Positions 6,476-8,618 of a stretch of DNA of 8,618 nucleotides are shown here, piece by piece. This DNA is from Candidatus Sulfotelmatobacter sp. (GTDB taxonomy: Bacteria > Acidobacteriota > Terriglobia > Terriglobales > Acidobacteriaceae), in NCBI GenBank assembly GCA_030049565.1, contig JASIKQ010000263.1, positions 1-8,618 on the forward strand. Direction: 5' to 3'. The translations under genes were made by a program, and so were the position numbers. Under the pieces are notes generated by a model. It had not been told where the DNA came from, did no database searches, and saw nothing but the letters and a program-made list of their open reading frames with translations. Each line of letters begins with the position of its first letter. Within the stretch, counting starts at the first letter, position 1.

Positions 6476-6551
6476 GGTGATAAATGGGGGTCACAACGTG
6501 CGCTACAAACAATTCTGAAAACAGTCTACAAAGCCCGCTGGTTACGTCCAA

Positions 6552-7157
6552 TTACTGTTTCACGCGCACCTGCACCCGCGTTCCTTCGGGCAAGTTACCG
6601 TTCAGCTCTACGACGCCATTTCGGACCACCCCTTCGAACTCCTGATGCGCAGGACTCGCAGCGCGGGCTAATGGACCATCAATTTGCCGGCCAGCCGACG
6701 ACGCGGCAAACCCCCTGTCCATAGCCTCGTTGGCGAGGCGGTCGGCATCACGATTTTGTTCGCGGAGCGCATGCCCAATCGAGAACCAGTCGAGTTGCGT
6801 GATCAACTGCTTGGCGCGAGCATGAAGGTCTTGCAGGGTGGGATTCTTCACCTTGTAGATGCCCTTGATCTGCCGCACCAGCAACTCCGAGTCACTGATG
6901 ACCCTCAGCGCCTTTGGACCGTGCTCGAGAGCATATTCGAGAGCGGCAATCAGTCCCTGGTATTCGGCGAAATTGTTGGTCTGATGGCCGAGGTATTCGC
7001 TGAGCTGCGCGATTCTTTTACCTGCCTCATTCTGAATCACCACGCCGTAGCCCGCTGGCCCGGGGTTTCCGCGCGCGCCGCCGTCGATGTGGGCGTGGAG
7101 GTGATGCTCGGGAGGGGACGGCTCACGCTGAGGAAACGGAGAGTGGGTTGCCGGCAT
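6552..7157 (-). CDS. RNase HI-family protein with an extra C-terminal beta module
   Basis: RNase HI enzymes cut the RNA strand of RNA/DNA hybrids. The 201 residues have three parts. The first is a Pro/His-rich N-terminal tail (1-20). The second is an RNase H fold (about 21-148) with the full acidic set: Asp25 in HIDGGARGNPGPAGYG, Glu65 in NNFAEYQGL, Asp89 in VISDSELLVRQI, and Asp139 in REQNRDADRLANEA. The motifs fit the short Bacillus YpdQ/archaeal type, without the basic protrusion of E. coli RNase HI. The third is a linker (150-172) then FEGVVRNGVVELNGN-LPEGTRVQV (173-198), beyond the usual end of the family. This tail resembles the small DUF104/AF2212-like antitoxin module (from memory). 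The gene starts 24 bases after the phosphoesterase and probably follows it in one transcript. Its ATG has no Shine-Dalgarno, and TAAACT lies 7 bases ahead. Confidence 0.92.
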   Translation of the reverse strand: MPATHSPFPQREPSPPEHHLHAHIDGGARGNPGPAGYGVVIQNEAGKRIAQLSEYLGHQTNNFAEYQGLIAALEYALEHGPKALRVISDSELLVRQIKGIYKVKNPTLQDLHARAKQLITQLDWFSIGHALREQNRDADRLANEAMDRGFAASSAGRQIDGPLARAASPAHQEFEGVVRNGVVELNGNLPEGTRVQVRVKQ

Positions 7158-7164
7158 GAAGATG

Positions 7165-7173
7165 AGTTTACAA
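7165..7173 (-). promoter_or_regulatory. Possible internal -10 (TAAACT) just ahead of the RNase H start
   Basis: On the minus strand TTG-TAAACT ends 7 bases before the ATG at 7157, with no purine-rich ribosome site between. The hexamer and spacing match those upstream of the dGTPase gene. If active it would give the RNase H gene a leaderless transcript of its own within the phosphoesterase operon. No -35 match is present, so chance is a real alternative. Confidence 0.25.
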
Positions 7174-7181
7174 CGAGAGCT

Positions 7182-7937
7182 TTAGCGTCCCGCGGCCAAG
7201 CGCGTGGCCAGGCGCGACGGGAGATTCGCGGAGAGGATACGATCCTGCGCCGATTTCAGATTGTAGGGCGCGCGGTGGAAGTGAACGACTTGCGCATCGG
7301 TGTCGAAGAGAGCGAAGGCTGCGCGCCAGTCTCCGTCGCGCGGCTGGCCCACGGACCCAGGATTGATCATGTAACGGGTGTTGGGCTTGAGTTGCAACGA
7401 AACCGATTCCGCCTGGCCGACAGTGCGGTATTCCGGCCGAAAACCGTCGGCGCTAGAGCCGTTGGCGAAAAATCCGCCCTGAAGGTGTGTGTGGCCGAAG
7501 AATGTGAGCGGCGTCGAAACCGCGAGCAGCGGTACGAGAGCATCGCCGATCGAAACCACGTAGACATCTTCGTCGGCGGGCGAGCCGTGCACCAGTTGCG
7601 CTTGCGGAACGCCGTCGAGGCCAACTGGCCCGTGTGGCAGGTCGTGCAGCCATTGGTGATGCTCGGCACTCAATTGCTCGCGCGTCCAGACCGCGGAGGC
7701 TGCGGCCAAGGGATTGAAATCTTCCAGGGCGAGAAGTCCGGTGGCAGCTTTATCGTGATTGCCGCGCACGAATATCTTGCCCAGCTCGCGCGATCGGTCG
7801 ATCACTTCGTTGGGGCTGGCGCCGTAGCCGACAACATCGCCCAGATTGGCTACCAAATCATAGGCTGGGGCAGCAGCCATGCAAGCCTCAAGGGCTTCCA
7901 GATTGGCGTGAATGTCGCTGAGCAGGAGTATCCGCAC
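7182..7937 (-). CDS. Calcineurin-like metallophosphoesterase (YfcE/MJ0936-type)
   Basis: The protein is a 251-residue cytoplasmic two-metal phosphoesterase with no signal peptide. All five family motifs are present in order: Asp8 and His10 in SDIHAN, Asp34 in NLGDVVGYG, Asn60-His61-Asp62 in RGNHD, His117 in LVHGSP, and His149/His151 in FGHTH. NPGSVGQPRDGD (192-203) is the signature seen after the last motif in YfcE-like phosphodiesterases. Substrates in this group differ (phosphodiesters, phosphomonoesters, nucleotides), so the specific activity cannot be named. The start is GTG at 7937; GGTG four bases ahead is a weak ribosome site, and MRILLLSDIHAN is the normal N-terminus of the family. 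A consensus TATAAT lies 20 bases upstream. The RNase H gene follows after 24 bases, probably in the same operon; osmC is divergent. Confidence 0.95.
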   Translation of the reverse strand: MRILLLSDIHANLEALEACMAAAPAYDLVANLGDVVGYGASPNEVIDRSRELGKIFVRGNHDKAATGLLALEDFNPLAAASAVWTREQLSAEHHQWLHDLPHGPVGLDGVPQAQLVHGSPADEDVYVVSIGDALVPLLAVSTPLTFFGHTHLQGGFFANGSSADGFRPEYRTVGQAESVSLQLKPNTRYMINPGSVGQPRDGDWRAAFALFDTDAQVVHFHRAPYNLKSAQDRILSANLPSRLATRLAAGR

Positions 7938-7957
7938 TTAACACCAGACGGATGGCG

Positions 7958-7963
7958 ATTATA
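7958..7963 (-). promoter_or_regulatory. Consensus -10 (TATAAT) for the phosphoesterase operon
   Basis: The minus strand reads TATAAT at 7963-7958, a perfect -10 hexamer, 20 bases before the GTG start. Transcription would begin near 7951, leaving a leader of about 14 bases. No good -35 lies 16-18 bases upstream; TTGCGA at 7992-7987 is 23 bases away, too far. Confidence 0.5.
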
Positions 7964-7989
7964 GACGACCAGGGCGCAAAAAGCAGTCG

Positions 7990-8013
7990 CAACCCAACTT
8001 TATTCGTTGGTTG
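7990..8013. repeat. Hairpin or operator-like inverted repeat between divergent genes
   Basis: CAACCCAAC (7990-7998) and GTTGGTTG (8006-8013) pair over 8 bp with one bulged C around a 7-base AT-rich loop (TTTATTC). It lies upstream of both the phosphoesterase (minus) and osmC (plus), so a shared regulator site is possible. The remaining 8014-8120 has no feature I can defend; a TGTAAT at 8095-8100 could be a weak osmC -10 but has no -35 partner. Confidence 0.3.
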
Positions 8014-8123
8014 TAACTTCGATCCGCCTTGGCTGCGCTGCCGCGAGGAAATCGGACGAAACTTGCGAATCGTGGGCCGAGAATCTCCATCTAGTGTAAT
8101 GATGTGATTTCCTATTCATGATT

Positions 8124-8128
8124 GGAGA
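8124..8128 (+). promoter_or_regulatory. Shine-Dalgarno that fixes the osmC start at 8134
   Basis: GGAGA lies 5 bases before ATG 8134. An in-frame TTG at 8122 would place this site inside the gene and add four residues unlike the family, so the ATG is preferred. Confidence 0.65.
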
Positions 8129-8133
8129 ACGAC

Positions 8134-8556
8134 ATGCAACGCAAGGCAAGCGCAGTATGGAAGGGCGGCTTGAAAGACGGCAAAGGAACGATTTCAGCCC
8201 CGGGTGGTGTTCTGAAAGATACCCAGTATTCGTTTACTTCGCGATTTGAAAATGGCCCCGGAACGAATCCGGAAGAACTCATCGCGGCGGCGCACGCGGC
8301 CTGCTTCTCCATGGCTTTATCGGCTCAGCTTGGCGGCGCGAACCTTACGCCTGAGAGCATCAACACAAACGTCACTCTGACTATGGAGAAGCTCGATTCC
8401 GGTTGGTCAATTACCGCGAGTCACATCGATGTCGTGGGTAAGGTTCCGGGAGCGGATGCGGCGACGTTCCAGAAATATGCCGAAGCCGCAGAAAAAGGAT
8501 GCCCGGTATCGAAGGTTCTGAACGCCAAGATTTCGATGACCGCGAGCCTGGGATAG
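8134..8556 (+). CDS. osmC: OsmC-family organic hydroperoxide peroxiredoxin
   Basis: OsmC reduces organic hydroperoxides and peroxide with a pair of cysteines, in the cytoplasm, and is typically stress-induced. The 140 residues match the usual OsmC length of about 140. The N-terminal part, AVWKGGLKDGKGTISAPGGV, aligns closely with E. coli OsmC as I remember it. The active-site features are complete: Arg37 in TSRFENGPGTNPEEL, Glu47/Glu48, peroxidatic Cys57 in AAHAACFSMAL, and resolving Cys123 in EKGCPVSKVLNA. The GTNPEELIAAAHAACFSMALS run places it in the OsmC rather than the Ohr subfamily. The gene appears to stand alone, divergent from the phosphoesterase. No MarR or OhrR regulator gene is in the window. 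Nothing recognisable follows in 8557-8618. Confidence 0.97.
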   Translation: MQRKASAVWKGGLKDGKGTISAPGGVLKDTQYSFTSRFENGPGTNPEELIAAAHAACFSMALSAQLGGANLTPESINTNVTLTMEKLDSGWSITASHIDVVGKVPGADAATFQKYAEAAEKGCPVSKVLNAKISMTASLG

Positions 8557-8618
8557 ATTTCCCGCTATCAGCGCGAAGTCAAACGGGGAAGATGGTAGGC
8601 CAAAGTGTACCGCTGGCC

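Noticed and set aside
6684..7964. A 426-codon open frame on the plus strand opposite the RNase H and phosphoesterase genes
   Set aside because: Both minus-strand genes carry complete catalytic motifs over the same bases; the plus frame has no recognisable domain and arises from GC-rich codon bias.
1..8618. A defence system, CRISPR array, prophage or transposon
   Set aside because: No regularly spaced repeats, transposase, integrase or defence-type domain was found. The HD dGTPase and RNase H could in principle act against phage, but here both look like housekeeping versions in an ordinary context.

Overview
The window is an ordinary stretch of a moderately GC-rich bacterial chromosome carrying seven genes: one cut by the left edge and six complete. 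I see no phage, transposase, CRISPR, toxin or conjugation gene and no RNA gene. The style suggests Acidobacteriota (class Terriglobia or a relative). The signs are exported TPR proteins, 'CHSER'-type intergenic repeats, and a MXAN_5187-C-like domain, which from memory is mostly myxobacterial and acidobacterial. This assignment is inference; no marker gene was compared.

Layout. The left end (1-410, +) is the tail of a protein with a basic C-terminal domain. Next is purH (548-2170, +), which makes IMP in the last two steps of purine synthesis. A 383-base gap follows, with a palindromic repeat and possible control sites. A large periplasmic TPR protein (2554-4656, +) and a small exported protein of unknown function (4680-5201, +) lie 23 bases apart and probably form a two-gene envelope operon. 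A dGTP triphosphohydrolase-like HD enzyme (5254-6378, +) comes next. It converges on a minus-strand pair: a calcineurin-like phosphoesterase (7937-7182) followed by an RNase HI-family protein (7157-6552). A strong hairpin lies in the convergent gap. An OsmC peroxiredoxin (8134-8556, +) is divergent from the phosphoesterase. The last 62 bases hold nothing I can name.

How the genes relate. purH, the dGTPase and the RNase H all act on nucleotides or nucleic acids, but strand and spacing do not make them one pathway unit. The only likely operons are the TPR/exported-protein pair and the phosphoesterase/RNase H pair.

Most worth a second look: (1) two small palindromes inside purH, read in frame as the linker between its catalytic domains, looking like a dispersed repeat domesticated as protein; (2) two intergenic repeats sharing a 14-base core and a GGRATGACA-like tail; (3) an RNase H with a small extra C-terminal beta module resembling the DUF104/AF2212 type; (4) TAAACT hexamers 6-7 bases before two start codons that lack a Shine-Dalgarno, suggesting leaderless transcripts. 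I found no convincing new multi-gene system.
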